Assembly: GCF_025465935.1 (NCBI RefSeq)
Contig: NZ_JANLNV010000085.1
Coordinates: 110,409-174,408, forward strand
Length of the DNA: 64,000 bases
DNA from: Pseudomonas sp. 7P_10.2_Bac1
GTDB taxonomy: Bacteria > Pseudomonadota > Gammaproteobacteria > Pseudomonadales > Pseudomonadaceae
Direction of reading: 5' to 3'
Shown: positions 34,689 to 43,114 of the stretch, in pieces
Layout: each line of letters starts with the position of its first letter
How positions within the stretch are numbered: the first letter of the stretch is position 1
Program-made: the position numbers and the translations under genes
The notes under the pieces: generated by a model
What the model was told of the DNA's origin: nothing
The model's input: only the letters and a program-made list of their open reading frames with translations
Database searches by the model: none

Positions 34689-35318
34689 ATGGAACTCTTT
34701 GCCTATTACCGTTCGACGTCTTCCTATCGGCTACGAATCGCGCTGGCGCTCAAGGGCCTGGATTACCAGACCGTGCCGATCAATCTGCTCAAAGGCGAGC
34801 ATCGTCAGCCGGTGTATCAGACCATCAACCCGCAAGGCCGCGTACCGGCCTTGCGTACAGACGACGGCAACGTTCTGATCCAGTCACCGGCGATCATCGA
34901 ATACCTGGAAGAGCGCTATCCGGTGCGGCCCTTGCTGTCTGATGACCTGATCACCCGTGCTCACGAGCGCGCTGTTGCGGCTCTGATCGCGTGTGATATT
35001 CACCCGTTGCACAACGTCAGCGTGCTTAATCAACTGCGCCAACTGGGGCAGGGCGAAGAGCAGGTCACGCAGTGGATTGGCCATTGGGTCAGCCAAGGGT
35101 TGGCAGCCATCGAGCAATTGATTGGCGACAGCGGCTATTGTTTTGGCCCGGAGCCGGGCTTGGCAGATGTGTACCTGATCCCGCAGGTTTATGCGGCGCA
35201 ACGATTCGATGTACCGCTGGCGGCCTACCCGCGCATTGCGCGGGTGGCGGCGCTGGCCGAGCAGCATCCGGCTTTCCTCAAGGCCCATCCGGCCCGGCAA
35301 CCGGATACCCCGGCTTAA
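34689..35318 (+). CDS. maiA: Maleylacetoacetate isomerase
   Basis: 209-aa zeta-class glutathione S-transferase that isomerises maleylacetoacetate to fumarylacetoacetate using glutathione. The active-site segment YRSTSSYRLRIALALKGL is at about residues 5-22. VPALRTDDGNVLIQSPAIIEYL is the glutathione-binding region. The C-terminal helical domain ends ARQPDTPA. AGGAG lies upstream. It is third in the operon although its reaction comes second. The REP element begins 2 bases after the stop. Confidence 0.94.
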   Translation: MELFAYYRSTSSYRLRIALALKGLDYQTVPINLLKGEHRQPVYQTINPQGRVPALRTDDGNVLIQSPAIIEYLEERYPVRPLLSDDLITRAHERAVAALIACDIHPLHNVSVLNQLRQLGQGEEQVTQWIGHWVSQGLAAIEQLIGDSGYCFGPEPGLADVYLIPQVYAAQRFDVPLAAYPRIARVAALAEQHPAFLKAHPARQPDTPA

Positions 35319-35320
35319 CA

Positions 35321-35376
35321 GGCTCGCGATCTTTTGATGTCAACGATCAAAAGATCGCGAGGCAAGCTCGCTCCTA
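35321..35376. repeat. REP-type inverted repeat (copy 5, left arm shortened)
   Basis: GGCTCGCGATCTTTTGAT ... ATCAAAAGATCGCGAGGCAAGCTCGCTCCTACT; the outer left arm is missing. It lies directly at the end of the hmg operon. The 270 bases from here to the leucine-dehydrogenase-like gene hold no gene I can support. Confidence 0.85.
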
Positions 35377-35647
35377 CTGTTTTGGGGTGAAGTTGCCGAG
35401 CTCCACAAGGCTACGTCCGAGTGCAGATCAATCGAAAACCCGTACCTCGGGTCTAACAGGCAATCCAATAAATCGCTGCGGGTACCCGCGCTGACCAAAA
35501 GCAGGTCGCGTGGCATTGCCGGGCCTGTGGATGTCCCCATATATCTGCAACCCCCACAAACCCCTGAACCTTATTCCTGCTCGCTTCAGCAACTTTTTTG
35601 CATCGGCCTATACTGGCGATTAACTTTCACCGATCGAGGGCTGGTTG

Positions 35648-36673
35648 ATGTTTGCTCTCATGCAAAGCGCCCATGTGGAGTCGCTGCACCTCAGTGTTGA
35701 TCCCGTCACAGGGCTCAAGGCCGTTATTGCCATCCATAGCAGTCGCTTGGGGCCAGCGTTGGGAGGTTGCCGTTATCTGGCGTATCCCAATGACGAAAGT
35801 GCAGTCAACGATGCGATCCGCCTGGCTCAGGACATGAGTTACAAAGCGGCCCTGGCTGGCCTGGCAGTCGGTGGGGCAAAGGCCGTCATCATGCGCGCGC
35901 CGCATGTTGAAAGTCGGTCGGCGTTGTTTGAAGCCTTTGGTCGCTGTGTGGAGCAACTTGACGGTCGCTACATCACGGCCATCGATAGCGGCACCTCCAC
36001 CGCCGACATGGACTGCATTGCTCAATACACCCGTCACGTCACCAGCACCACGGTGGCAGGTGACCCTTCGGCCCACACGGCCATGGGCGTATTTGCCGGC
36101 ATTCGCAGTACCGCGTCATCGCGCCTGGGCAGCGACAACCTCGAAGGCCTGCGGGTCGCCATTCAGGGGCTGGGCAAAGTTGGATACGCCCTGGCCGAGC
36201 AACTGCACGCGGCAGGTGCCGAGTTGCTGGTGTGTGACACCGATCCGGGCAAAGTGCGCTTGGCCATGGAGCAGTTGGGGGCTCACCCGATTGCTTGTGA
36301 AGCGTTGCTCAGTACGCCGTGCGACATTCTGGCACCGTGCGGCCTGGGCGGTGTCTTGAACTGGCACAGCGTCGCCCAGTTGCGTTGCTCGGCCGTGGCC
36401 GGCTGCGCCAACAACCAGCTGACCAACCTGCAAGTGGCCGATCAGCTAGAGCGTCGGGGCATTTTGTATGCCCCCGATTACGTCATCAATTCGGGCGGGC
36501 TGATCTACATGGCCTTGACCCACCAAGGGGCACAGCCAGAAAGTATCAACCAGCACCTGCTGCGCATCAGCAAACGCCTGACCGGCATTTACGCCCATGC
36601 CCAAGCAGAAAAACGCTCACCGGCCCGGGTCTCGGATGAGTTGGCGAAGAAGCTGTTGTATGGGGGGGATTAG
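35648..36673 (+). CDS. Leucine dehydrogenase-like (Glu/Leu/Phe/Val dehydrogenase family)
   Basis: 341-aa NAD-dependent amino-acid dehydrogenase family member, deaminating leucine, valine or isoleucine to the 2-oxo acids. The N-terminal catalytic domain has GPALGGCRYLAYPND (family GGxR) and MSYKAALAGLAVGGAKAVIM, the glycine-rich substrate-binding region with the catalytic Lys. The Rossmann domain has VAIQGLGKVGYALAEQL at about 173. NNQLTNLQVADQLERRGILY and PDYVINSGGLI are family blocks. The start ATG 35648 has GAGGG 8 bases upstream. It is slightly shorter than Bacillus LeuDH (364 aa). Substrate is inferred only. Confidence 0.88.
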   Translation: MFALMQSAHVESLHLSVDPVTGLKAVIAIHSSRLGPALGGCRYLAYPNDESAVNDAIRLAQDMSYKAALAGLAVGGAKAVIMRAPHVESRSALFEAFGRCVEQLDGRYITAIDSGTSTADMDCIAQYTRHVTSTTVAGDPSAHTAMGVFAGIRSTASSRLGSDNLEGLRVAIQGLGKVGYALAEQLHAAGAELLVCDTDPGKVRLAMEQLGAHPIACEALLSTPCDILAPCGLGGVLNWHSVAQLRCSAVAGCANNQLTNLQVADQLERRGILYAPDYVINSGGLIYMALTHQGAQPESINQHLLRISKRLTGIYAHAQAEKRSPARVSDELAKKLLYGGD

Positions 36674-36679
36674 GTTGCG

Positions 36680-36702
36680 AGCGGCAAGCTTCAAGCTGCA
36701 AG
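36680..36702. repeat. Short AGCTTCAAGCTGCAAG repeat (copy 2)
   Basis: AGCGGCAAGCTTCAAGCTGCAAG, nearly the same unit as at 7261-7290, directly after the leucine-dehydrogenase-like gene. Confidence 0.6.
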
Positions 36703-36722
36703 CCCGAGCCTAAAGCCCCGGG

Positions 36723-36980
36723 TTACTCGCTCTCTACCAGCAGCTCGGACAGTGCGTCGGGCTGGCTCTTGAACGCCTTGGCGAATACATCGCGGTTCTT
36801 CGCCATGTAGATGCCGGCTTCTTCAACTTGCTGCTCGTTCAACGACGGCACAGCCTTTTGCAACACTTCAGCCAGCAGCTCGGCCAGTTCGAGCATTTTG
36901 TCATGACGGTCAGCTTCGGCTTTATCCATGAACAAACGCTCCAGATCTCGGCTGCTGCGGTATACCACTTCGACGGCCAT
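36723..36980 (-). CDS. yebG: YebG-family SOS-regulated protein
   Basis: 85-aa small cytoplasmic protein similar to E. coli YebG, a LexA-regulated DNA-damage-inducible protein of unknown mechanism. The start MAVEVVYRSSRDLERLFMDK and KAEADRHDKMLELAELLAEVL follow YebG. GAGGTGG sits 3-9 bases before the ATG. A perfect CTGT-N8-ACAG LexA box lies 43 bases upstream, which supports both identity and SOS control. Confidence 0.92.
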   Translation of the reverse strand: MAVEVVYRSSRDLERLFMDKAEADRHDKMLELAELLAEVLQKAVPSLNEQQVEEAGIYMAKNRDVFAKAFKSQPDALSELLVESE

Positions 36981-37022
36981 TTACCACCTCATATGCCTTC
37001 ACGATAAGTTATCTTGCTAGTA

Positions 37023-37038
37023 CTGTGTTTTTATACAG
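37023..37038 (-). promoter_or_regulatory. LexA (SOS) box upstream of yebG
   Basis: CTGT-GTTTTTAT-ACAG, agreeing with the consensus CTGT-N8-ACAG at all fixed positions, 43 bp upstream of the yebG ATG. Confidence 0.88.
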
Positions 37039-37224
37039 CTAAAAGCATAAGCCAATCGCTGCGCTTTGGGTAGCGACTTTTTGACTCTAGCTGCAAATGG
37101 CCGGTGACGTGTCTAATCGCTGCTGGCCATCATCTTACTGGCGATGACTGGCCTTTTTTCTGCATGCAGAAAGCGTCACGTTCATCGCGGATGATCCGTT
37201 TTAACCGACTCAAGGAGCTTCATC

Positions 37225-37725
37225 GTGAGAGTAAACAAAGCTGAGAAGCTACGACGCCGGGTCCATGAACTGGCCGAATCGATGGGCAATTTGTTCGTTG
37301 AAACCTTCCATTACATGGCCTTGTTCGCCATTGGTGCTGTCACTGCCTGGGCGGCGGTGATGGAGTTTCTGCAGATGGTGGAAAAGGGCAACATCACCAT
37401 CGACGATATTCTGCTGCTGTTCATCTACCTGGAACTGGGAGCGATGGTCGGGATTTATTTCAAGACCAACCACATGCCCGTGCGTTTCCTCATTTACGTG
37501 GCGATCACGGCGCTGACCCGCTTGCTGATTTCCAACGTCTCGCACCACAACCCGCCAGACATGGGCGTGGTGTACCTGACCGGGGCCATTTTGCTGCTGG
37601 CGTTTGCGATTCTGGTGGTGCGCTATGCGTCGTCACAGTTCCCGTCGGTCAAGATCGAGAACCCCCATCGCAAGACCGGCGCCGGTTCCGGCGAGCACCC
37701 GGAGGTGGAGAAGGGCGAGTTGTAA
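37225..37725 (+). CDS. psiE: PsiE-family membrane protein
   Basis: 166-aa inner-membrane protein of the phosphate-starvation-inducible PsiE family; function unknown. Four hydrophobic segments are seen (about 27-50, 60-80, 88-106, 112-133), with the family LFIYLELGAMVGIYF and NHMPVRFLIYVAITALTRLLI. It begins with GTG, with AAGGAG 7 bases upstream. The last ~30 residues are hydrophilic. No Pho box was identified. Ends at a strong shared terminator. Confidence 0.9.
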   Translation: MRVNKAEKLRRRVHELAESMGNLFVETFHYMALFAIGAVTAWAAVMEFLQMVEKGNITIDDILLLFIYLELGAMVGIYFKTNHMPVRFLIYVAITALTRLLISNVSHHNPPDMGVVYLTGAILLLAFAILVVRYASSQFPSVKIENPHRKTGAGSGEHPEVEKGEL

Positions 37726-37745
37726 TCTGGCGCTTTTTGCACCAC

Positions 37746-37784
37746 AAAAAAGGGCGGGCTTACCTAAGTAAGCCCGCCCTTTTT
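37746..37784. terminator. Bidirectional terminator between psiE and the HPF-like gene
   Basis: AAAAAAGGGCGGGCTTAC-CTAA-GTAAGCCCGCCCTTTTT: a long perfect stem flanked by A- and T-runs, serving both convergent genes. Confidence 0.95.
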
Positions 37785-37804
37785 AATGCGCCCCTGGCGC
37801 TGAA

Positions 37805-38230
37805 TCAGCTATTGAGGACGGCCTGTTCTTTTTCCAGAAATTCTTCTTCGAGCAACGCATCTGCGCTTTCTTTGTGCTCTTTGACTCCAAACCCGTCAAC
37901 GGGCAGTTTGGCGGTGTGTTTGCCACGCAGCTTGCCGAACAAATGTGCCAGAGCGTGCTCCAGTTTGGTCGCAGCGCCTTCAACGGCGAGTGTCAGTTCA
38001 TCAGCGTCGTGGGATACCAGAATCGGCTGGTGACCTTTTGGACGAGCCTCCATTTTGCAGCGTTTGTCTTTGGGACCGGATTTACCGCCGTTCTCGTCGG
38101 TTACATGCACGATCACTCGAGTCAGGTCTAATAAATGACGTTCGAGCGTAACTTCAACTGTAGCTGTCACCCAATTTTGGGTACGTACGTCAACAGCGAT
38201 GTTCTTATCGGAAAAGACTTCAGTTTGCAT
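37805..38230 (-). CDS. HPF/RaiA-family ribosome-associated protein
   Basis: 141-aa protein resembling the hibernation promoting factor/RaiA fold: VTLERHLLDLTRVIVHVTDENG, a central ARPKGHQPILVSHDADEL, and VEGAATKLEHALAHLFGKL as the C-terminal helix. Its extended C-terminus is Glu-rich (DALLEEEFLEKEQ). Short HPF proteins bind the small subunit and silence ribosomes in stationary phase; the same role is probable but not proved. It is convergent with psiE. Confidence 0.82.
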   Translation of the reverse strand: MQTEVFSDKNIAVDVRTQNWVTATVEVTLERHLLDLTRVIVHVTDENGGKSGPKDKRCKMEARPKGHQPILVSHDADELTLAVEGAATKLEHALAHLFGKLRGKHTAKLPVDGFGVKEHKESADALLEEEFLEKEQAVLNS

Positions 38231-38398
38231 AATTCTTCCCTTTTATAACGTGCTCGTGTGAGTTCTGACGGCCTCGCTACCCAAAGGTTCATCGTCATCG
38301 CTCACCTACAGTGTTTGAGCCGATGAGCAAATATTTCAAGCACTATTTTCAGGAAAAACCATTCGCCCTGACCCGCGTCAGTCTTTGACACGGACAAA

Positions 38399-38416
38399 GG
38401 CCCGCGTGTGCGGGCC
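38399..38416 (-). terminator. Probable terminator of fecA
   Basis: GGCCCGC-ACAC-GCGGGCC followed by TTTGTCC on the minus strand, 14 bases past the fecA stop. The T-run is weak. Confidence 0.6.
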
Positions 38417-38430
38417 ATGGCGGATTTATA

Positions 38431-40761
38431 TCAAAATGCAACCGAGGTCTGGAGGTACAGGGTGCGAGGTTCGCCGACGTACTTACCCTTGTTGTTGTCG
38501 TCAAACGAGCGGGTGTAGTACTCGTGGTTGAAGATGTTTTTCACCCCGATGGCAACGTTCAAGTCAGCCAGTTGGTGACCAAAATCGTAGGCCACGCGGC
38601 TGTTGAACACCATGTAGCCAGGGATCAGGCCCGCGCTGCCGTCTGCGCTTTCAGCGCGGGTGTTGGCGTTGTCGGCGAACTGATTGCTCTGGAAGGTGCT
38701 GTCCAGATTGGCCTTCCACGGGCCTTCGGTGTAGGCGACACCCAGGCTGCCTTTGTTTTTCGAGGAGAACGGCACACGATTGCCTTTGGTAGGCCCCTCT
38801 TCGCGGATGGTCGCGTCAACATAGGCGTAAGTGGCGTACACGTCGAACCCTGCCAGCACGGGGCTCAAACCTTCCAGTGCGTAGTTGACGCTGGCTTCGA
38901 TGCCTTGATGGCGCGTTTTACCCCGCGCGATGACAGAATCGGTGGTCTGGTCGCTGTCGTACTGATTATTGAAATTGATCAAAAATGCGCCGATCTCCGC
39001 GCGTAGGTTGCCATTGTCGTAGCGTGTGCCCAGTTCCCAGGTGCGAGCTTTTTCAGGTTTTACTTCGCCTTCATTGACCCGGTTCGGCATCTGGCTGTAC
39101 TGCACGCTGCCGAATGAGCCTTCGGTGTTGGCGTAGATATTCCAGTTGTCGGTGACGTGATACATCACGTTGAGTGCCGGCAGTGCCGTGTTGTAGTTCC
39201 CTTTGTATTTCACTTGGGTCAGCAGGTTGGTTTGCTGCTGATCGATCATTTCGTAGCGAATACCCGGGGTGAAGGTCCACTTGCCGATGTCGATTTTATC
39301 GTCGATGAAGAAAGCATTGGCCTCGGTGGCGCCACGGGTATCGCGGTCGTTTCGGCTATTGGTGGTGGGCAGTTGGTTGTCGGCGATGGGCGTGCGATAG
39401 CGCAACTCGTGCCCGGCTTCGTTGATATAGCGATAGCCCACGCCGACTTCATGGACGCTACTGCCCAGGTCGAAGCCTTGCGCCAGTCGCGTTTCAATCC
39501 CGCGTACCCAGTATTGGCGCGGCGACAGCGAGAGGAAGCTGCCTTGGTCCAGATAACCGCTGCGCAGGGTTTTAGTGAAGAAACTGTTCACGGTGAATTC
39601 GCGGCGATCTTGCTCATAGCGATAGCCGAAGTTGATCAATGTGCGTCGACCCCAGAACTTGTCGTTCGGACGGGTTGACTGGTATGGGTCGGCCCGGTAA
39701 GCGGCAGCGCTCAGGCCGCCCGGCATTTGTGCTTCACCGTCGTAATACTGAGCCATGGCGTTAAAGCTGTTGGCCTCGTCGAGCTGGTAATGGCCTTTGA
39801 GGATCAGGTCGTCGATACGTGTGTCGCTGTGTTCACGCCAGTCGCTACCGCGAGTTCCGGAGTAGAGCAGGGCGCCGCCCAAGCCGTTGTCAGCGGTGCC
39901 GCCCGCCAGCAGGTTGGCGGTTTTCTTGAACCCGTCCTGGGTCGACGACGGGCTGGTTTCTGTCTGCACACCGACTTTGACCGTCGGCTCGTCAGGAATC
40001 GCCCGGGTCACGAAGTTGACGATGCCGCCCACGTTTTGCGGGCCATAACGCACGGCTCCGCCACCGCGCACCACATCGACCGCGTCCATGTTGCCCATGC
40101 TCACCGGGGCAAAAGACAGCTGTGGCTGGCCGTAAGGGGCGAAGGGCACCGGAATGCCGTCCATCAGCACCGTCGAGCGCGTGGCCAGACGCGGGTTGAG
40201 GCCACGGATACCGAAGTTGAGCGCCATGTCATGGCTGCCGGTGCCGTTGTTTTCCGGGGCGTTGACGCCGGGGATGCGATTGAGCACTTCGCGCGCAGAA
40301 GTGGCGCCCTGGCGTTCGAATTCTTCGCGGCGGATCACGTCACGCGCCCCGGGATGCTCAAACACATTGATCTGCGCCGCATCGCCCAGCCAGTCGCCAA
40401 CCACGCTGGATGTGCCCAGTTCGATACTCTGCGGGGTGTCGGCAGCCGGTGCCGGTTGCAAGCTATAGGCTCCTTGGCCTTCGGCACGGGCTTGCAGGCC
40501 CGTGCCTTCGAGTAGCGCCTGCAAGCCTTGTTCCGGGCTGAAGTTACCTTCCAGGCCATGACTCTGCAGGCCGCTGGCGGCCGCCGAGCTGAACGAAATC
40601 AACACGCCCGCCTCGCGTCCAAACTGATTCAGTGCGTTTTCCAGAGAGGAGGGCGCGATGTGATAAGGCTTGGTGTCTGTTTGGGCGTCGGCGGTGAAAC
40701 TCAAGCTGGCACCCAGCAACACACTGGCCAGGGACGTAAGACGGAACGGCTGAATGGGCAT
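38431..40761 (-). CDS. fecA: Ferric citrate outer-membrane receptor FecA
   Basis: 776-aa TonB-dependent receptor with an N-terminal signalling (STN) domain. Signal peptide about 1-27 (LASVLLGASLSFTADAQ), STN about 30-105 (ENALNQFGREAGVLISF), plug with VVGDWLGDAAQINVFEHPGA and REVLNRIPGVNAPENNGTGS, then SHDMALNFGIRGLNPRLATR and SGTRGSDWREHS. These agree almost word for word with E. coli FecA, so ferric dicitrate is the likely ligand. The barrel ends in TSVAF, a normal terminal Phe. The start at 40761 is chosen for the signal peptide; the longer frame to 40812 precedes it. Lies downstream of fecI-fecR with a REP between. Confidence 0.95.
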   Translation of the reverse strand: MPIQPFRLTSLASVLLGASLSFTADAQTDTKPYHIAPSSLENALNQFGREAGVLISFSSAAASGLQSHGLEGNFSPEQGLQALLEGTGLQARAEGQGAYSLQPAPAADTPQSIELGTSSVVGDWLGDAAQINVFEHPGARDVIRREEFERQGATSAREVLNRIPGVNAPENNGTGSHDMALNFGIRGLNPRLATRSTVLMDGIPVPFAPYGQPQLSFAPVSMGNMDAVDVVRGGGAVRYGPQNVGGIVNFVTRAIPDEPTVKVGVQTETSPSSTQDGFKKTANLLAGGTADNGLGGALLYSGTRGSDWREHSDTRIDDLILKGHYQLDEANSFNAMAQYYDGEAQMPGGLSAAAYRADPYQSTRPNDKFWGRRTLINFGYRYEQDRREFTVNSFFTKTLRSGYLDQGSFLSLSPRQYWVRGIETRLAQGFDLGSSVHEVGVGYRYINEAGHELRYRTPIADNQLPTTNSRNDRDTRGATEANAFFIDDKIDIGKWTFTPGIRYEMIDQQQTNLLTQVKYKGNYNTALPALNVMYHVTDNWNIYANTEGSFGSVQYSQMPNRVNEGEVKPEKARTWELGTRYDNGNLRAEIGAFLINFNNQYDSDQTTDSVIARGKTRHQGIEASVNYALEGLSPVLAGFDVYATYAYVDATIREEGPTKGNRVPFSSKNKGSLGVAYTEGPWKANLDSTFQSNQFADNANTRAESADGSAGLIPGYMVFNSRVAYDFGHQLADLNVAIGVKNIFNHEYYTRSFDDNNKGKYVGEPRTLYLQTSVAF

Positions 40762-40859
40762 GACAAAGTCCTGAGAAGAAGATAAATCGAAGTGGCTTAC
40801 CTCCTCTGTCACGTCAGATTTGAAAACAGCTCATCTTTTTTGAAATAAACACACAGGGT

Positions 40860-40926
40860 GTAGAAGCAAGCTTGCCTGGCGGTCTTTTGATCTTTAAAAA
40901 AATCGCGAGGCAAGCTCGCTCCTACA
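40860..40926. repeat. REP-type inverted repeat (copy 6), inside the fec gene cluster
   Basis: GTGTAGAAGCAAGCTTGCC ... GGCAAGCTCGCTCCTACAGG, one mutated arm. It separates fecR from fecA, between genes in the same orientation rather than at the end of an operon. Confidence 0.85.
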
Positions 40927-40930
40927 GGGG

Positions 40931-41896
40931 TTACGCACGCGCCTCGACGGTCACCCAGTACCGGGTAAAGCGTTTGATTCGCACCGGCAGACTGACTTCC
41001 AGCATGCTGAGGATTCGCTCGCTGTCGTCAATCGGGTAAGTGCCGGAGATCAGCAGCTCTGCGACTGTCGGGTCGCAATTGAGCTGGCCACGGCGATAAC
41101 GTCCCAGCTCGGTCAGGAAATCCTCCAGACGCATGTGTGCGGCCACCAGCATGCCTTCGGTCCAGGCACCGCTGCCGGCGTCCAGTGCGTGTGGGGGGCT
41201 CCAGGCCGCGCGGTTGAAGCTCACTTGCTCAGACGCCTGCACCCACAGCGGGCTGCCTGTGTGGTCGGCAGGTGTCAGTGCCACACGACCGTCAAATACG
41301 GCCAGTTCGGTGCGGTTGTCGAACTGGCGCACATTCAAGCGCGCGGCCTGGGGCTGCAGTTGGCCGTCTGCGGTGAGTACCTGTAGAGGTCGTGAGTCCT
41401 GGGCTGCAATCAGATGCATCTCACCTTCTAGCAGACGAATCACACGCTGCTGGGCGTTGAATCTCACATCTACCGAACTGGCCGTGTTGAGCTGGAGTTG
41501 GCTGCCGTCTTGCAGGTGTACTTTGCGCCGCTGACCGACCGGGCTGCTGTAATCCGCCAGCAGCGGCTTGATTGGCAGTTGGTCGCGCAAGCCGTAGGTC
41601 AGTGCCGAGCCCGCTCCCAGCAACAGCAAAACCTTGAGCGCATGGCGACGGCTGCTGCTTTTGGGCGCGTTCAACGCGGCGTGAGCCAGCGGTGATGACA
41701 AACCGCGCAGTCGTTGATTGACTCGCTGAATATGCTCCCACGCCCGCTGGTGTTCGCTGTGAGCCTGCAACCAATGCTCCCAGGCTTGCTGGCGACGCGG
41801 GCTGAGCGCGCCGCCCTGCATTTCTACCAGCCAGCTCACCGCCTGCTCGGCGACCTTGGGGGCAATGTCGGGCGGGTTGTTAAAGGTGCCGTTCAT
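40931..41896 (-). CDS. fecR: FecR anti-sigma/sigma regulator
   Basis: 321-aa inner-membrane regulator that carries the FecA signal to FecI. An N-terminal cytoplasmic domain (EQAVSWLVEMQGGALSPRRQ, WLQAHSEHQRAWEHI), a membrane segment at about 88-105 (ALKVLLLLGAGSALTYG), and a periplasmic FecR domain (YSSPVGQRRKVHLQDGSQL, NTASSVDVRF). Its ATG overlaps the fecI stop by 4 bases. Confidence 0.93.
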   Translation of the reverse strand: MNGTFNNPPDIAPKVAEQAVSWLVEMQGGALSPRRQQAWEHWLQAHSEHQRAWEHIQRVNQRLRGLSSPLAHAALNAPKSSSRRHALKVLLLLGAGSALTYGLRDQLPIKPLLADYSSPVGQRRKVHLQDGSQLQLNTASSVDVRFNAQQRVIRLLEGEMHLIAAQDSRPLQVLTADGQLQPQAARLNVRQFDNRTELAVFDGRVALTPADHTGSPLWVQASEQVSFNRAAWSPPHALDAGSGAWTEGMLVAAHMRLEDFLTELGRYRRGQLNCDPTVAELLISGTYPIDDSERILSMLEVSLPVRIKRFTRYWVTVEARA

Positions 41897-42381
41897 AGAG
41901 CGAAATAGCAGCGCAAGGCGGCTTTATTCAAATGACGTTTGACGGTGGCGATCGAAATGCCCAGTTGCGCACCGATTTCGGCGTAGCTCAGCCCGTCGAT
42001 CTGTGCCAGCAGGAAAGCGTGCTTGACCGGCGAAGGCAGCCCGTCGAGCAGTTGATCCAGCTCCACGAGGGTCTGCAGGATGATGGCTTTGTCTTCTTCG
42101 GAGGGCACCAGCAGCTCGGGCAGAGCTGCCAGCGCCTGTAAATACGCGCGCTCCAGATCTTGGCGGCGGTAATGATTAAACAGTACGCGCTTGGCCACTA
42201 CCGTCAGAAAAGCCCGAGGTTCGGCAATGGTCGGCGTCTCGCGGGCGGTTAGCAGCCGCATGAACGTGTCTTGGGCCAGGTCGGCAGCGCCGTGCGGGCA
42301 GCCGAGCTTGCGCCGCAACCAGCCTGTGAGCCAACTGTGGTGGTCCTGATACAGAACCTCGACGGTGTTTGACGGGGGCAC
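41893..42381 (-). CDS. fecI: ECF sigma factor FecI
   Basis: 162-aa ECF sigma factor controlling fecA. Region 2 (HSWLTGWLRRKLGCPHGAAD, AQDTFMRLLTARET), and region 4 (LDGLPSPVKHAFLLAQIDGL, SYAEIGAQLGISIATVKRHL). Start: GTG at 42381 has GGAG 5 bases upstream; GTG at 42387 overlaps that ribosome-binding site, so the shorter form is favoured. Convergent control by Fur is suggested by the upstream palindrome. The gene belongs to fecI-fecR-fecA. Confidence 0.92.
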   Translation of the reverse strand: MPPSNTVEVLYQDHHSWLTGWLRRKLGCPHGAADLAQDTFMRLLTARETPTIAEPRAFLTVVAKRVLFNHYRRQDLERAYLQALAALPELLVPSEEDKAIILQTLVELDQLLDGLPSPVKHAFLLAQIDGLSYAEIGAQLGISIATVKRHLNKAALRCYFAL

Positions 42382-42411
42382 GACCACTCCAATTGCGCCG
42401 AAGACGCTTTA

Positions 42412-42435
42412 GAGAACAAGAATTGTTCGCATTGT
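42412..42435 (-). promoter_or_regulatory. Fur-box-like site upstream of fecI
   Basis: GAACAA-GAA-TTGTTC palindrome; on the minus strand AATGCGAACAATTCTTG, close to Pseudomonas Fur sites. It lies about 30 bp before the fecI start, where Fur-iron would block transcription. Confidence 0.55.
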
Positions 42436-42512
42436 AGTGGCGAGCGATTGGATTGAGCAATCGCACTTGATCAATGGATTCAGCACAGCCCGTCATCTGC
42501 TTTTGCATATGA

Positions 42513-42533
42513 GAATATTTATCATTAATATTC
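42513..42533 (+). promoter_or_regulatory. Fur-box-like site upstream of the second sigma factor
   Basis: GAATATT-TATCATT-AATATTC, with outer arms of 7 bp in perfect symmetry and the GAGAATATTTATCATT core resembling the Fur consensus. It lies 30 bp before the start of the ECF sigma gene at 42563. Confidence 0.65.
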
Positions 42534-42562
42534 GTTTTCTTTTGACTCCCGTCTCGACGCCC

Positions 42563-43114
42563 ATGAACCCTCCCGAACTCAAGGATGGCCCCGGCAGTGA
42601 ATCGCGCCATGGACGTGCGCATTTTCTGCAGGTGTTTTTATCCCAGCGCCCACAAATGGAGGCGTTAGTCAGCCGTCGCGTGGGCTGTCGGGCGACGGCC
42701 GCCGATCTGGTTCAGGATTTGTTTTTGCGTTTCTGGCGCCGCCCCCTGGTGCAAGTCGAAGAGCTGGGGACGTATTTATTGCGCTGCGCGGGCAATATCG
42801 CCATTGATCATCTGCGCAGCGAAGGAACCCGCGACCGTCTCAACCAGCAGTGGGAAGCCGAGCCTGATGCGCAGGCTTGTGAGCCGCAAGCAGCGCTGGA
42901 AGCGGGCAATGATTTGCGTCAGGTCGAGGCGGCCTTGCGCAGTCTGCCTGAGCGCACGCGGCATATCTTTTTGCTCAATCGCATCCATGGCCGCACCTAT
43001 GCCGAGATCGCCAAGGTCATGGGCGTGTCCCAAAGTGCCGTCGAAAAACATATGATGCGCGCCCTAGAGACCTGCAAGGCCAGCTTGCGTGAGCCGCCAG
43101 GGACAGCATCGTGA
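42563..43114 (+). CDS. ECF sigma factor, iron-responsive (FecI/FiuI-like)
   Basis: 183-aa ECF sigma factor of the FecI class. Region 2 has RRVGCRATAADLVQDLFLRF, and region 4 has LPERTRHIFLLNRIHGRTYA and EIAKVMGVSQSAVEKHMMRA. The start at 42563 follows the Fur-like site; the earlier ATG at 42509 lies inside it. It overlaps the next gene (anti-sigma) by 4 bases. It most likely drives the receptor gene at 44236. Confidence 0.92.
   Translation: MNPPELKDGPGSESRHGRAHFLQVFLSQRPQMEALVSRRVGCRATAADLVQDLFLRFWRRPLVQVEELGTYLLRCAGNIAIDHLRSEGTRDRLNQQWEAEPDAQACEPQAALEAGNDLRQVEAALRSLPERTRHIFLLNRIHGRTYAEIAKVMGVSQSAVEKHMMRALETCKASLREPPGTAS

Noticed and set aside
35340..35540. 66-codon minus-strand ORF between maiA and the leucine-dehydrogenase-like gene
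   Set aside because: Its C-terminus (SELASRSFDR) is simply translated REP sequence, there is no clear ribosome-binding site, and the N-terminal part matches nothing I know.
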